Shown here: positions 1 to 7,465 of the stretch, in pieces
How positions within the stretch are numbered: position 1 is the first letter of the stretch
How the letters are laid out: each line of letters begins with the position of its first letter
DNA from: Lachnospiraceae bacterium
Lineage (GTDB): Bacteria; Bacillota; Clostridia; Lachnospirales; Lachnospiraceae
DNA: 12,494 nt
Direction of reading: 5' to 3'
Assembly: GCA_009774535.1 (NCBI GenBank)
Contig: VSNY01000112.1
Coordinates: 1-12,494, forward strand
Program-made: the position numbers and the translations under genes
Notes under the pieces: generated by a model
Database searches by the model: none
Seen by the model: only the letters and a program-made list of their open reading frames with translations
What the model was told of the DNA's origin: nothing

Positions 1-139
1 TTTCATGCTATTTTATTGCCAGTTTTTATTGAATTTTCAAGGTGCATCTGCGCTTATTCAAATGCGAAGTTTGAGTATTTTATTGTAACACGAATCTCTG
101 TCGACAGCATACAAATTTTGTCTATACCATGCAGCGCAT

Positions 140-181
140 AAAAAACTGGCAGACAGTTAAGATGCAGCACTGTCTGCCAGT
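140..181 (-). terminator. Rho-independent terminator of the chemoreceptor gene
   Basis: Read on the minus strand, a 12-bp perfect stem (ACTGGCAGACAG pairing with CTGTCTGCCAGT, arms 145-156 and 170-181) with a 13-base loop is followed by six T (140-145). It begins 14 bases after the stop codon of the chemoreceptor gene, which fits an intrinsic terminator for that transcript. On the plus strand the hairpin is followed by TCTTTT, so it could also act weakly in the other direction. Confidence 0.9.
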
Positions 182-195
182 CTTTTCACCAGCTA

Positions 196-1896
196 TCAGA
201 TCTGGAATTTTTCCATAAGTTCAACCATAGATTCTACCTGTGCCTTTTGTTCTTCACTAACTGCTGCCGTCTCCTGAGAAGTCGCCGAATTATTATCTAC
301 AACCGCAGATACCTGACGCAAATTAGCGCGAACACTGTGCATATGCTCTACATCGCCCTGCAGCATAACCGCAATCTGGCTCATTGTCTCCGTCGCCGCT
401 CTTGCGCCAACCATAACCTGATCCATATTTTCCGCCGTCTCGTCCGCAATCGCAATGCCGCTGTCCACTGCCGCGATCGCTGTCTCAATCAGCTTCGTCG
501 TCTTTCCGGCTGCTTTTGCAGATTCTTCCGCCAGGCTCTTTACCTGTTCTGCCACAACCGCAAATCCCTTGCCCGCTTCTCCGGCCCTTGCAGCCTCAAT
601 CGCTGCATTCAGCGACAGCAGATTGGTCTGCGATGCAAGATCTTCAATGGCGCCAATAATCGTACCGATCTGCTCGGAACACTTGCTGATTTCTCCGATG
701 GCCAACTTTAATTCCTGCATTTTCTTATAGCCTTTGGACAATGTAACGCCCGCCTCGGATGCGATATTTACAGATTCCTGCGCTTTTTGCACATTATTTT
801 CCATACTGTTTGTCATTCTTTCAAATACGTGAACCAGTTCGGTCACCTGGCCAGCCTGGTCGGTACTGCCTTCTGCCAAGTCTTCCGCCGCAAACGCAAG
901 CTGTTCAGAACCGCTGTCAATCTGCACGGACACTTCCTTAAGCGTTGCCAGCGTTTCACGCATTTTACTGATGATGATCGTCAAAGATTCCCTAATTTTG
1001 ATAAATTCACCAACATACTCCTGTTCCAGCTCTATATGGTAATTGCCGTTGCCCATCTGTTCCAGCGCTTGTGATATTTCGTGAATCATATTCTGCAGAT
1101 TATGCTTCATAAACGCGATCGCCGTAACCATGCTGCCAACTTCACTATCATCTTCTTTTAAATCCAGCGGTTCACTAAAATCGCCGTCTGCAAGCGCTGC
1201 CATCTGATCAGATACTTTTTTGATCGGTTCTAACAATTCCGCAGTCGCGAACCTGATCATCAGAACAATATGCCAGATAATATATGCAAAAGACAGCAGC
1301 AGCAGAACCGCGAGCAAAATCTGAATCACCTTTAACACCTTCTGCTGATTTTCTTTGCGGTCATTGATCGTCTGGATCGTCTCATCTGTCCGGGAATTAA
1401 TCAGATCGACCGCATCGCCGTATTCCATGCTGAATACCTGTCTTTGCGCTTCTTCCAGGTCCCCCGCGGCTGCCGCTGCGATCGCATTTTCTTCCAGCGG
1501 AACCAGGTTTTCCGACAGGCTTGCGATCTCATCCAGGCTTGCCCATTCCTGTTTGGTCAAACCGCACGATTCCAGCGCTTCGCGCGCTTTTTCCCGGCGT
1601 TTATCCTCATTAAGCTCTTTCCTGTAAGCGTCTGCGTACTTTTGTTCTCCGGTCACGGCATAAGAGCGCACTTCGTATGTAAGCGTCTTAGAACCGACCC
1701 GGTACTGATCAAGCGAAAGCGCCGCATTCAACTGTACAGTCTGCATATTGGATAACACCAAATTGAAAACAGAAAATCCGAGCATCAGAAATATACCGAT
1801 GCCTACGGCTACAAATGACTGTTTCACCAGTTTGCGCAGCTGAGCTTCCTGACTGTTTTTTCCGAGAATCTTGTGATCGCGTTTGCTTTTTCCCAT
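196..1896 (-). CDS. Methyl-accepting chemotaxis protein (membrane chemoreceptor)
   Basis: A 566-residue transmembrane chemoreceptor that should pass ligand signals to the CheA/CheW array at the membrane. What is seen: a basic cytoplasmic N-terminus of about 26 residues, TM1 at about 27-49, an extracellular helical domain at about 50-187, TM2 at about 188-213, and a HAMP domain from about 214 to 270. A second HAMP-like stretch follows at about 276-320, then a long coiled-coil signalling domain. The conserved hairpin tip lies near 417-461 (QTNLLSLNAAIEAARAGEAG, then KGFAVVAEQVKSLAEES). No C-terminal CheR-binding pentapeptide is visible. The ATG is preceded by GAGGAG at 7-base spacing. It has its own promoter (1943-1971) and terminator (140-181), so it is probably monocistronic. 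The ligand is unknown, and no other chemotaxis gene is in the window. The N-terminal cytoplasmic stretch is longer than in typical receptors. Confidence 0.96.
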   Translation of the reverse strand: MGKSKRDHKILGKNSQEAQLRKLVKQSFVAVGIGIFLMLGFSVFNLVLSNMQTVQLNAALSLDQYRVGSKTLTYEVRSYAVTGEQKYADAYRKELNEDKRREKAREALESCGLTKQEWASLDEIASLSENLVPLEENAIAAAAAGDLEEAQRQVFSMEYGDAVDLINSRTDETIQTINDRKENQQKVLKVIQILLAVLLLLSFAYIIWHIVLMIRFATAELLEPIKKVSDQMAALADGDFSEPLDLKEDDSEVGSMVTAIAFMKHNLQNMIHEISQALEQMGNGNYHIELEQEYVGEFIKIRESLTIIISKMRETLATLKEVSVQIDSGSEQLAFAAEDLAEGSTDQAGQVTELVHVFERMTNSMENNVQKAQESVNIASEAGVTLSKGYKKMQELKLAIGEISKCSEQIGTIIGAIEDLASQTNLLSLNAAIEAARAGEAGKGFAVVAEQVKSLAEESAKAAGKTTKLIETAIAAVDSGIAIADETAENMDQVMVGARAATETMSQIAVMLQGDVEHMHSVRANLRQVSAVVDNNSATSQETAAVSEEQKAQVESMVELMEKFQI

Positions 1897-1906
1897 AAAC
1901 TATCTC

Positions 1907-1963
1907 CTCACTTTGTTGAATCAGACCAATAATACTAGATCTATTATACTCAACCAAAGTGAG
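1907..1963 (-). repeat. Nested inverted repeats around the chemoreceptor promoter
   Basis: An outer dyad pairs CTCACTTTGTTGA (1907-1919) with TCAACCAAAGTGAG (1950-1963): 13 bp with one unpaired base. Inside it lies a second dyad, ATAATA-N7-TATTAT (1929-1947), with TAGATCTA at its centre. The outer dyad spans the -10 box and the expected transcription start. Its 1907-1919 arm overlaps by 3 bases the GAGGAG ribosome binding site (1904-1909). There is no T tract, so it is not a normal terminator. It could be a protein operator, or a structure formed only in read-through RNA from the upstream kinase gene. The repeats are seen directly; the role is inferred. Confidence 0.6.
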
Positions 1964-1971
1964 CGGGTCAA
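1943..1971 (-). promoter_or_regulatory. Sigma-A type promoter of the chemoreceptor gene
   Basis: On the minus strand, TTGACC (1966-1971) and TATAAT (1943-1948) are separated by exactly 17 bp, close to the vegetative consensus. Transcription should start near 1936, giving a leader of about 40 bases before the ATG at 1896. The sequence is housekeeping-like. It does not resemble the sigma-D motility consensus (TAAA, N15, GCCGATAA) that might have been expected for a chemoreceptor. Confidence 0.85.
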
Positions 1972-1994
1972 GGTTCTGCGAAAATTTAGTCACA

Positions 1995-3290
1995 TCATGT
2001 CCGAAATACCGCCGTCACACACATCTGTCCCTGCAGTGTCTGCGCAAACAAATCCCCGCCCATCTGCTGCATCAGCTGTCTGCAGATATACAGTCCCAGC
2101 CCGCTGCCTGCGCTGGTTCCGGCATTAGAACCCCTCCAGAAACTGTCAAAAATATGCACCAGCTCTGTTTCCGGAAGCGTATTGCCGCTGTTTTTTACCG
2201 TCACCAGCACATAACCTTCTTCTTCGGAACAAGACAGCGCGATTGTTTTTCCGTCTCCGTATTTCACCGCGTTCTCCATCAGATTGTGCAGCACCTCTGC
2301 GCTTCGGTCAAAATCCCCCTGCAGCATGCAGTCCGGAATCGTTTCCAGCAAAAACTGCGTATGCAGCAGCCTAAGCTTATCTTTGTAATAGCCTGCCGTC
2401 TTTTCTACCAGCTGTGACAAGTAAAACGAATCTTCCGCCACTTCCAGATGCAGAAAATCCTCGCCGGAAGCTTTGATCATCTGATTAACAAATTCACCGA
2501 TCTCGTCCGCCTTTTCATTCACATGATATGCAATTTCTTCCAATTGCGCGGTATCTTCGTACATATGCCTGGAAATTACTTTTGCATATAACTTAATCGC
2601 AGAAAGCGGCGTTTTAATATCATGGGAAATGGACAGCACCATTGTCTTCTGCGTACGCTGCAGCTGCAGCTCCCGTTTTTTCTGCTGTTCGATCGACTCG
2701 CGCAGCAGGTCAATTCCCCACACAAATCTGCCGAAATAACGGTTTCTCTGCTGCGGCATCGGGATTGCCAGCCTGCCTTTGGCCAGTTCTGACGGAACTT
2801 CTTTGAAATGTTCAAATGGTTTTATAATTTTGCATCGAATATACAGTAAAACACCGGCCAGCAGCAGACTGACAGCCCCCAGCGACAGGTTGACAACGAC
2901 TGCCAAAGACTGATGGTCCGCCGTTGTCTGTGGTACATAGTCAAACCGGTAAAGCGTATGGTCGATCAGACGGATACTATAATCATAATTCGGACTCTCA
3001 AAAAATGCCTGCAGCGTTTCTACTAAGCTGCCAGTATTGCCTTTTGCGGCTGCTTGTGCGAAACTGCCAGTAAGTTCCAAGCGTTCGATGTTATGCACAT
3101 GCTGGCAGCCGGACAAGCCGGCGGCTTCATAGCCTTTGCGGCTGATTTCACCCGCAAGCCTGGCAATCTCCACACGGTACATACGTCCGCTGCTGTTTTG
3201 ACCCCCTGCGCGAAGAAAAAGATTTGCTCCAATAAAAATCATACCCGTCAGAAGACAGACAGCTGCAATTAACCGATTAAAACTTTTCAT
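1995..3290 (-). CDS. Sensor histidine kinase of the ABC-transporter two-component system
   Basis: A 431-residue membrane histidine kinase that should autophosphorylate and pass phosphate to the response regulator encoded just upstream (stop at 3337, 46 bases away). TM1 is at about 7-26, an extracellular sensor region of about 100 residues follows, and TM2 is at about 128-150, then a linker. The H-box is ISHDIKTPLS, with His223 as the phosphoacceptor. The N-box is LHNLMENAVKYGDG (Asn340). The G1 box is degenerate, KNSGN at 366-370 in place of DxGxG. The F-box IFDSFWRGSN (380-389) and G2 box GSGLGL (395-400) are clear. The ATG has AAAGGA about 9 bases upstream. It is the last gene of the four-gene module, and no terminator is seen between it and the chemoreceptor gene. 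The roughly 100-residue external domain suggests direct sensing rather than the very short loop of BceS-type kinases. The signal is unknown. Confidence 0.94.
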   Translation of the reverse strand: MKSFNRLIAAVCLLTGMIFIGANLFLRAGGQNSSGRMYRVEIARLAGEISRKGYEAAGLSGCQHVHNIERLELTGSFAQAAAKGNTGSLVETLQAFFESPNYDYSIRLIDHTLYRFDYVPQTTADHQSLAVVVNLSLGAVSLLLAGVLLYIRCKIIKPFEHFKEVPSELAKGRLAIPMPQQRNRYFGRFVWGIDLLRESIEQQKKRELQLQRTQKTMVLSISHDIKTPLSAIKLYAKVISRHMYEDTAQLEEIAYHVNEKADEIGEFVNQMIKASGEDFLHLEVAEDSFYLSQLVEKTAGYYKDKLRLLHTQFLLETIPDCMLQGDFDRSAEVLHNLMENAVKYGDGKTIALSCSEEEGYVLVTVKNSGNTLPETELVHIFDSFWRGSNAGTSAGSGLGLYICRQLMQQMGGDLFAQTLQGQMCVTAVFRT

Positions 3291-3336
3291 CGTGACCCAT
3301 CCTTTCTGATCTGATCGGGATTTCCTATCCAGTCAT

Positions 3337-3996
3337 TTACACAAACCTGTACCCAATCCCCCAGACCGTCAGAATCCGCTCCGGTTTTTTCGGATCTTCC
3401 TCTATTTTCTGCCGCAGCCATTTGATATGCACCGTCAGCGTCTGCATCTCCGAAAAACTGTCCATCCCCCAGATCTGTCCGAACAGGTATTCTTTGCGCA
3501 GCGCTTTCCCTTTTTGTTCTATCAGCAGCTGCAGTAAATCAAATTCTTTTGCCGTAAGCTCCAGCGGGTTTCCGTCTTTAAATGCCATTCTTGTCATTCT
3601 GTTCAAACACAGATTACCGTCTGTCAGCTCATCCTGCGCATATCTGTGTTTAAAAATATTCCGGATCTTAGCCAGCATAATATCAATATCATACGGTTTT
3701 TCGATATAATCATCCGCGCCGAGCAGCAAACCGTTCAGCTGGTCTTCTTTCCCGTTTTTCGCACTCACGATCAGGATCGGCGTACCAGCGGTGTCACGAA
3801 TTTTTTTACAGACCGTAAAACCATCCATTCCCGGAAGCATGATGTCCAAAATCACAAGTCTTGGATGGCGCCGCTCATACAATTCCATTGCCTCTTCCCC
3901 GCTGCCTGCCGTTATAACCGTATAGTGTTCCGCCTGCAAAAAGGTACGCAGCAGCTGTGCAAGCTCTTTTTGATCTTCAATGATCAAGATATCCAT
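3337..3996 (-). CDS. OmpR-family response regulator
   Basis: A 219-residue DNA-binding response regulator, the normal length for the family. The receiver domain (about 1-117) shows the acidic pair Glu7-Asp8, phosphoacceptor Asp51 (LVILDIMLPGMDG), Ser78 and Lys100 (EKPYD). The C-terminal winged helix (about 125-219) shows LELTAKEFDLLQLL and the terminal RILTVWGIGYRFV of the OmpR/PhoB type. The ATG is preceded by AAGGAG at close spacing. The gene lies 27 bases after the ATPase stop and 46 bases before the kinase start, so it is very probably co-transcribed and is the kinase's partner. By analogy with other Firmicutes modules, it likely activates the operon's own promoter; the 11-bp-spaced hexamers at 7281-7308 are a candidate site. 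Confidence 0.96.
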   Translation of the reverse strand: MDILIIEDQKELAQLLRTFLQAEHYTVITAGSGEEAMELYERRHPRLVILDIMLPGMDGFTVCKKIRDTAGTPILIVSAKNGKEDQLNGLLLGADDYIEKPYDIDIMLAKIRNIFKHRYAQDELTDGNLCLNRMTRMAFKDGNPLELTAKEFDLLQLLIEQKGKALRKEYLFGQIWGMDSFSEMQTLTVHIKWLRQKIEEDPKKPERILTVWGIGYRFV

Positions 3997-4023
3997 CTTA
4001 ACTCCTTACTCCTGTCAAAGCGC

Positions 4024-4791
4024 CTACCATCCCATTTCCATCAGCCAGTGATTCAGCTTTCTCTCCCGTTCCCGCAGATTGGATGTCTTCGTATACTGCC
4101 CAAGCTGATACTCTCCCTGAATATTTCCGTCTACAATATAAAGTACCCGGGAGCATTTTGCCGCCACTTTGGCGTCATGCGTAACGAGCATAATGGTCGT
4201 GCCGTCCGCGTTGATTTTGGCCAGTTCGTCCATGACTTCTTCGGAAGACGAGCGGTTGAGCGCCCCGGTCGGTTCGTCCGCAAAGATCATTTTCGGATGG
4301 TTTACCATGCTGCGGCAGATACAAGCCCGCTGGAGCTGGCCGCCGGAAACTTCATTGATTTCATGATCCGCGATATCCATAATGCCCAGTCTGCGCATCA
4401 GACTCTGCCCGTTTTGGATCTGCTGTTTCCTGCAGGCGCGGTTTTTTCCTGACTGGCAGGCAGGAAGAATAATATTATCCAATACGGTCAGATTTTTTAA
4501 CATATACATCTGCTGGAAAATAAATCCCATCTCATCCAGCCGCAGGTCTGCCAGCTCCTTTGCTGACATCTGTGACAGATTTCTGCCGCAAAAGTGTACT
4601 TCTCCGGCTGTAATTGTATCCATACCAGACACTGTATACAGCAGCGTGGATTTTCCGGAACCTGACGGCCCCATAACAGCCGTCAGTTCTCCTTCATGAA
4701 CGGTCAGATTTACATTTCTAAGTACATGATTTTGGCGTTTATTAATAATATATGTTTTACATAGATTTTTTACTTCCAAAATAGCTTTCAT
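4024..4791 (-). CDS. ABC transporter ATP-binding protein (MacB/BceA-like)
   Basis: A 255-residue nucleotide-binding subunit that should power the FtsX-type permease encoded just upstream. Walker A is GPSGSGKS (41-48), the Q-loop glutamine is Gln93 (FIFQQ), the signature is VSGGQLQR (148-155), Walker B is MIFADEP (168-174) and the H-loop is His205 (LVTHD). All catalytic motifs are intact. The C-terminus carries about 30 residues beyond the core fold, rich in charged residues and ending in NHWLMEMGW. The ATG has GAAGGAGA upstream. Gaps are 88 bases to the permease stop and 27 bases to the response regulator start. Such subunits pair with FtsX permeases in antimicrobial-peptide resistance, lipoprotein release and peptide export; sequence alone does not choose between them. 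Confidence 0.95.
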   Translation of the reverse strand: MKAILEVKNLCKTYIINKRQNHVLRNVNLTVHEGELTAVMGPSGSGKSTLLYTVSGMDTITAGEVHFCGRNLSQMSAKELADLRLDEMGFIFQQMYMLKNLTVLDNIILPACQSGKNRACRKQQIQNGQSLMRRLGIMDIADHEINEVSGGQLQRACICRSMVNHPKMIFADEPTGALNRSSSEEVMDELAKINADGTTIMLVTHDAKVAAKCSRVLYIVDGNIQGEYQLGQYTKTSNLRERERKLNHWLMEMGW

Positions 4792-4879
4792 TTTTCTGTC
4801 TCCTTCTCTATTTTATCTGTTTTTTTACAATTAAGCAAGACGGATCTTCTTACGGATGACCTGCCTGAACGATTACAGC

Positions 4880-7225
4880 CTATTCCACATTGGATGCTTC
4901 CGATGCTGCGATTTTGCGAATCTGCATGGCTGCAAGCATGCCGCTGGTCACGGTTACCGCAAATACAAGCAGCGGATACAGCACATATACTTCCAGTGGT
5001 TTTACCTGAAACGCAATGCTTTGCGCGCCCATCATCCGGAAAATCGGCCCAACGAAAACCTGAGAAAGCGGTGTGGAAAGCGCCGCGCCGATCACTGTCG
5101 AAAGAAACAGTACGATCCCAATTCGCAGCGTCTGCCATACGGCCAGGGATTTGTTCGGAAATCCGATGGCTTTTAACATCGCAATCTCTCCCTTTTCTTT
5201 GGTAAGGTAACTCTTAACCATCAGCACGGTTACAAGCATATTGATACAAAGTACGACTGCCAGGATCAGATATTTCATTCCATGCAGCTGTCCGCTGATA
5301 TCCCCGATCATTTCATTGATATATTCTCCGGCGGTATACACCTCGTAATCTGTAAATAAGTCTTCCAGCATCCCTTTTCTGCGCTCAAGTTCCCGGCTGT
5401 CCGGCGCGTCCGTATAGCGCAGCTGGATACCGAAGCTGCCGAAGACATACTGGTAATCCAGCTGTTCGTTTTCATAAAACCGGATTCCCTCCCCCAAATT
5501 ATTCATGGTCTGGAAAATCGCCGTAACAAGGAACGTGCCATCGGTATCTCCGTTTTTAATGGTAACTGTATCACCAATCTGCGCGCCCAGACGGTCCGCA
5601 ATCAAATGGGAAATCCCAACTTCCCCTGGATTGCATGGCGCGCTGCCCTCCAGATAGGAATACTGATCCGCTGTCACATCACCCATTCCCTGAAAGGCAA
5701 GCGATGTTTCCTGTTTTTCCTGATAAGAAATATTCATGCGGAACAACACTTCTTCAAACACCTGTACATCGATGTCCTTTTGCGATATTTTTTCTTTTAT
5801 CGTGTTTAAATTTTCTCCAATTTTTCTGCGGTTATTGCTGTCTGTATTAAAAATCTCCTCTTTGCTAATCACTTGGTCACAAGGAGCCATACTAAACCAC
5901 GCAATCAGATGATCCGACTGCAGCGTATGAATCGTATTAACCGGAATAATCACTAATAAAATCCCGATTGTAAAAATCAAAATCAGCGCTGCATACCGGC
6001 GGATGCCGCTTAAAATATCATTCAAAGCCAGAAAGAACACAGCTGGGAGCCTGGAATTGTGCAGCGACAGCACGCTCTTTCTGACATAACGCTCACCGTT
6101 TTCTCCATTGCGTATCGCGTCAATCGGAGAAAACCGTTTGATTTTGCGTGTACACGAATAACTGAATGAAATAACTACTGCAACAACCAGAATCGTACAA
6201 AAGACATTCCAGATGATATTTCCGTCTGCCCCAAACATAATCGTATCCGTCAGATTTCTAAGCATCAGCTTACCAAACGGGAGACTGAATGCCAGCCCGA
6301 AAACACCTCCGACAGCGGAAATCGCAAAGTATTTTACAATATACAGTCCGCGGATTTTGCGGTCTGCGATGCCAATCGCTTTCATTACACCAATTTCCCG
6401 GAATTCCTCACTCATCGTAAATTGGATGGTAAAGCGCAGAATCACCATAGAGATCAGGATCAGGCATACACTGACAACAAGCATCACCGCTGCGATGACC
6501 ATATCCAGGATATACAGCATCCGAATTTCTTCTACGCTGATATCCATCAGCACATTGTATCCAAGCTGGTTAAATTTCTTTGCAAAACTATTGTCTTTTG
6601 TATATATGCAAGTGATATACAGATGCCCCAAAGAATCTTTATTCAAATCCGCATAATCTGCATCACTTACAAAGAGTCTGGTCATCCCGGCCATTTCCGA
6701 CGCAAAGAGCGCGTCTTTCACACTTCCTGCTATGGTAAACTGCCTGGTTTTTCCGCCGATCGTTACTTTGACCGTATCTTGTTCGCTGAGTCCTTCCTTC
6801 TGCATAACCTTGACAGATAAATAAATCTGGCCGTCTTTGATTTTGCTGACCTCCTGGTCATTTTTATCAAAAATACGAATGGAATTGCCAAGCCTTGAAA
6901 GTACTACCGTATTGTTATACTCCAATTTGCCGTTTCCTTTTTCTACGTCTTTGGGATCAATCTGCAGCACTTCCTGCTGCCGGACAGAGATCTGTTCTTT
7001 TCTGGCATATTCCTGAAACTGCCCAGCTTCGTCGCCGTTTCCAAAACAGACCATACGATCCGGGACCTGTGCTTTTTCAAAAAATGTATCCAGCGCGGTC
7101 ATAACGGACACCATATTATTGACGCTGCCTGCGATAAACGTGGCTGCAAGAATAATGAAGGTAAATAAGATCAGATTCATTGTTTTTTTTCGCTTTAAAT
7201 CCTTTTTCAAAATCTGCAGGTACAT
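4880..7225 (-). CDS. FtsX-family ABC transporter permease
   Basis: A permease of about 781 residues with two FtsX domains. Predicted membrane segments lie near residues 17-34, 238-262, 295-318, 339-358, 408-430, 651-670, 700-722 and 744-766. This gives eight segments in a 1+3+1+3 layout. Two large external domains of about 200 residues each follow segments 1 and 5. Each half carries the ATPase-coupling motif of the family: EFREIGVMKAIG near 273-284 and EIAMLKAIG near 679-687. This differs from the ten-segment BceB type, which has one large loop, and resembles duplicated MacB/LolE-like permeases. The ATG has AAGGAG 7 bases upstream. It is the first gene of the module and lies behind a 240-base gap with a candidate regulated promoter. 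Likely roles are export of, or protection from, peptides or envelope-active compounds. The substrate is not deducible. Confidence 0.93.
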   Translation of the reverse strand: MYLQILKKDLKRKKTMNLILFTFIILAATFIAGSVNNMVSVMTALDTFFEKAQVPDRMVCFGNGDEAGQFQEYARKEQISVRQQEVLQIDPKDVEKGNGKLEYNNTVVLSRLGNSIRIFDKNDQEVSKIKDGQIYLSVKVMQKEGLSEQDTVKVTIGGKTRQFTIAGSVKDALFASEMAGMTRLFVSDADYADLNKDSLGHLYITCIYTKDNSFAKKFNQLGYNVLMDISVEEIRMLYILDMVIAAVMLVVSVCLILISMVILRFTIQFTMSEEFREIGVMKAIGIADRKIRGLYIVKYFAISAVGGVFGLAFSLPFGKLMLRNLTDTIMFGADGNIIWNVFCTILVVAVVISFSYSCTRKIKRFSPIDAIRNGENGERYVRKSVLSLHNSRLPAVFFLALNDILSGIRRYAALILIFTIGILLVIIPVNTIHTLQSDHLIAWFSMAPCDQVISKEEIFNTDSNNRRKIGENLNTIKEKISQKDIDVQVFEEVLFRMNISYQEKQETSLAFQGMGDVTADQYSYLEGSAPCNPGEVGISHLIADRLGAQIGDTVTIKNGDTDGTFLVTAIFQTMNNLGEGIRFYENEQLDYQYVFGSFGIQLRYTDAPDSRELERRKGMLEDLFTDYEVYTAGEYINEMIGDISGQLHGMKYLILAVVLCINMLVTVLMVKSYLTKEKGEIAMLKAIGFPNKSLAVWQTLRIGIVLFLSTVIGAALSTPLSQVFVGPIFRMMGAQSIAFQVKPLEVYVLYPLLVFAVTVTSGMLAAMQIRKIAASEASNVE

Positions 7226-7271
7226 TTACTTGCTCCTTTCTTATTCGGATGGGGTTATTTGTTATGATGTG

Positions 7272-7308
7272 AGTATAAGACAGTAAATGTGAAATAATCC
7301 TTAAATAA
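7272..7308 (-). promoter_or_regulatory. Candidate response-regulator box and promoter for the ABC/two-component module
   Basis: On the minus strand the hexamers TTATTT (7303-7308), TTATTT (7292-7297) and TTACTG (7281-7286) recur every 11 bp. They are followed 3 bases later by TATACT (7272-7277), a good -10 box. No good -35 box is present at the right distance. OmpR-family regulators commonly bind direct repeats spaced by one helical turn and replace a weak -35. The expected transcription start is near 7265, about 40 bases before the permease ATG. The repeats are seen; regulator binding is inferred. Confidence 0.4.
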
Positions 7309-7319
7309 AGGAGAAGTTT

Positions 7320-7363
7320 TTGTAACAGTTCCATGGGGTATCTGAACTGTTACAAGTTTTTTT
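7320..7363 (+). terminator. Terminator-like hairpin on the plus strand with no plus-strand gene
   Basis: A perfect 12-bp inverted repeat, TTGTAACAGTTC (7320-7331) and GAACTGTTACAA (7344-7355), has a 12-base loop. On the plus strand it is followed by G and seven T (7357-7363), as in an intrinsic terminator. On the minus strand, where all genes lie, the hairpin is followed by AAAACTTC, so it would not work as a terminator for the HEPN/MNT pair. It may stop antisense RNA, act as a protein-binding site, or be a dispersed palindromic repeat. Confidence 0.5.
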
Positions 7364-7465
7364 GACATGGATTGATATAAATAAAGATTTTGCAACAGAT
7401 TTAATAAAGGAGTCGGGTGACCGCAGGTTTTACAATACCTGGATTTCCGTTTATAAAATATTTTC

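Noticed and set aside
1..141. Plus-strand frame open from the window edge to TAA at 139-141, ending at the bidirectional-looking hairpin
   Set aside because: It could be the tail of a convergent gene, but 46 codons without a stop is not significant in AT-rich DNA, and the translation shows no recognisable motif. Nothing else in 1-139 is supported on either strand.
4840..4857. Direct repeat ACGGAT at 12-bp spacing in the 88-base permease-ATPase gap
   Set aside because: Two 6-bp copies can arise by chance, no -10/-35 pair or terminator is evident, and the gap is better seen as an untranslated spacer within the operon.
4788..5138. Minus-strand frame of 116 codons overlapping the end of the permease gene
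   Set aside because: It is arginine-, serine- and cysteine-rich out-of-frame translation of the permease coding sequence, with no own support; similar shadows across the other genes were dropped for the same reason.
7362..7390. Perfect TTGACA at 7362-7367 on the plus strand as a -35 box
   Set aside because: At 16-19 bp downstream there is no acceptable -10 box (AGATTT or GATTTT only), and no plus-strand gene follows.
7423..7450. Small stem CAGGT/ACCTG downstream of the HEPN gene as its terminator
   Set aside because: The stem is only 5 bp and no T tract follows on the minus strand, so no terminator for the HEPN/MNT pair could be assigned.
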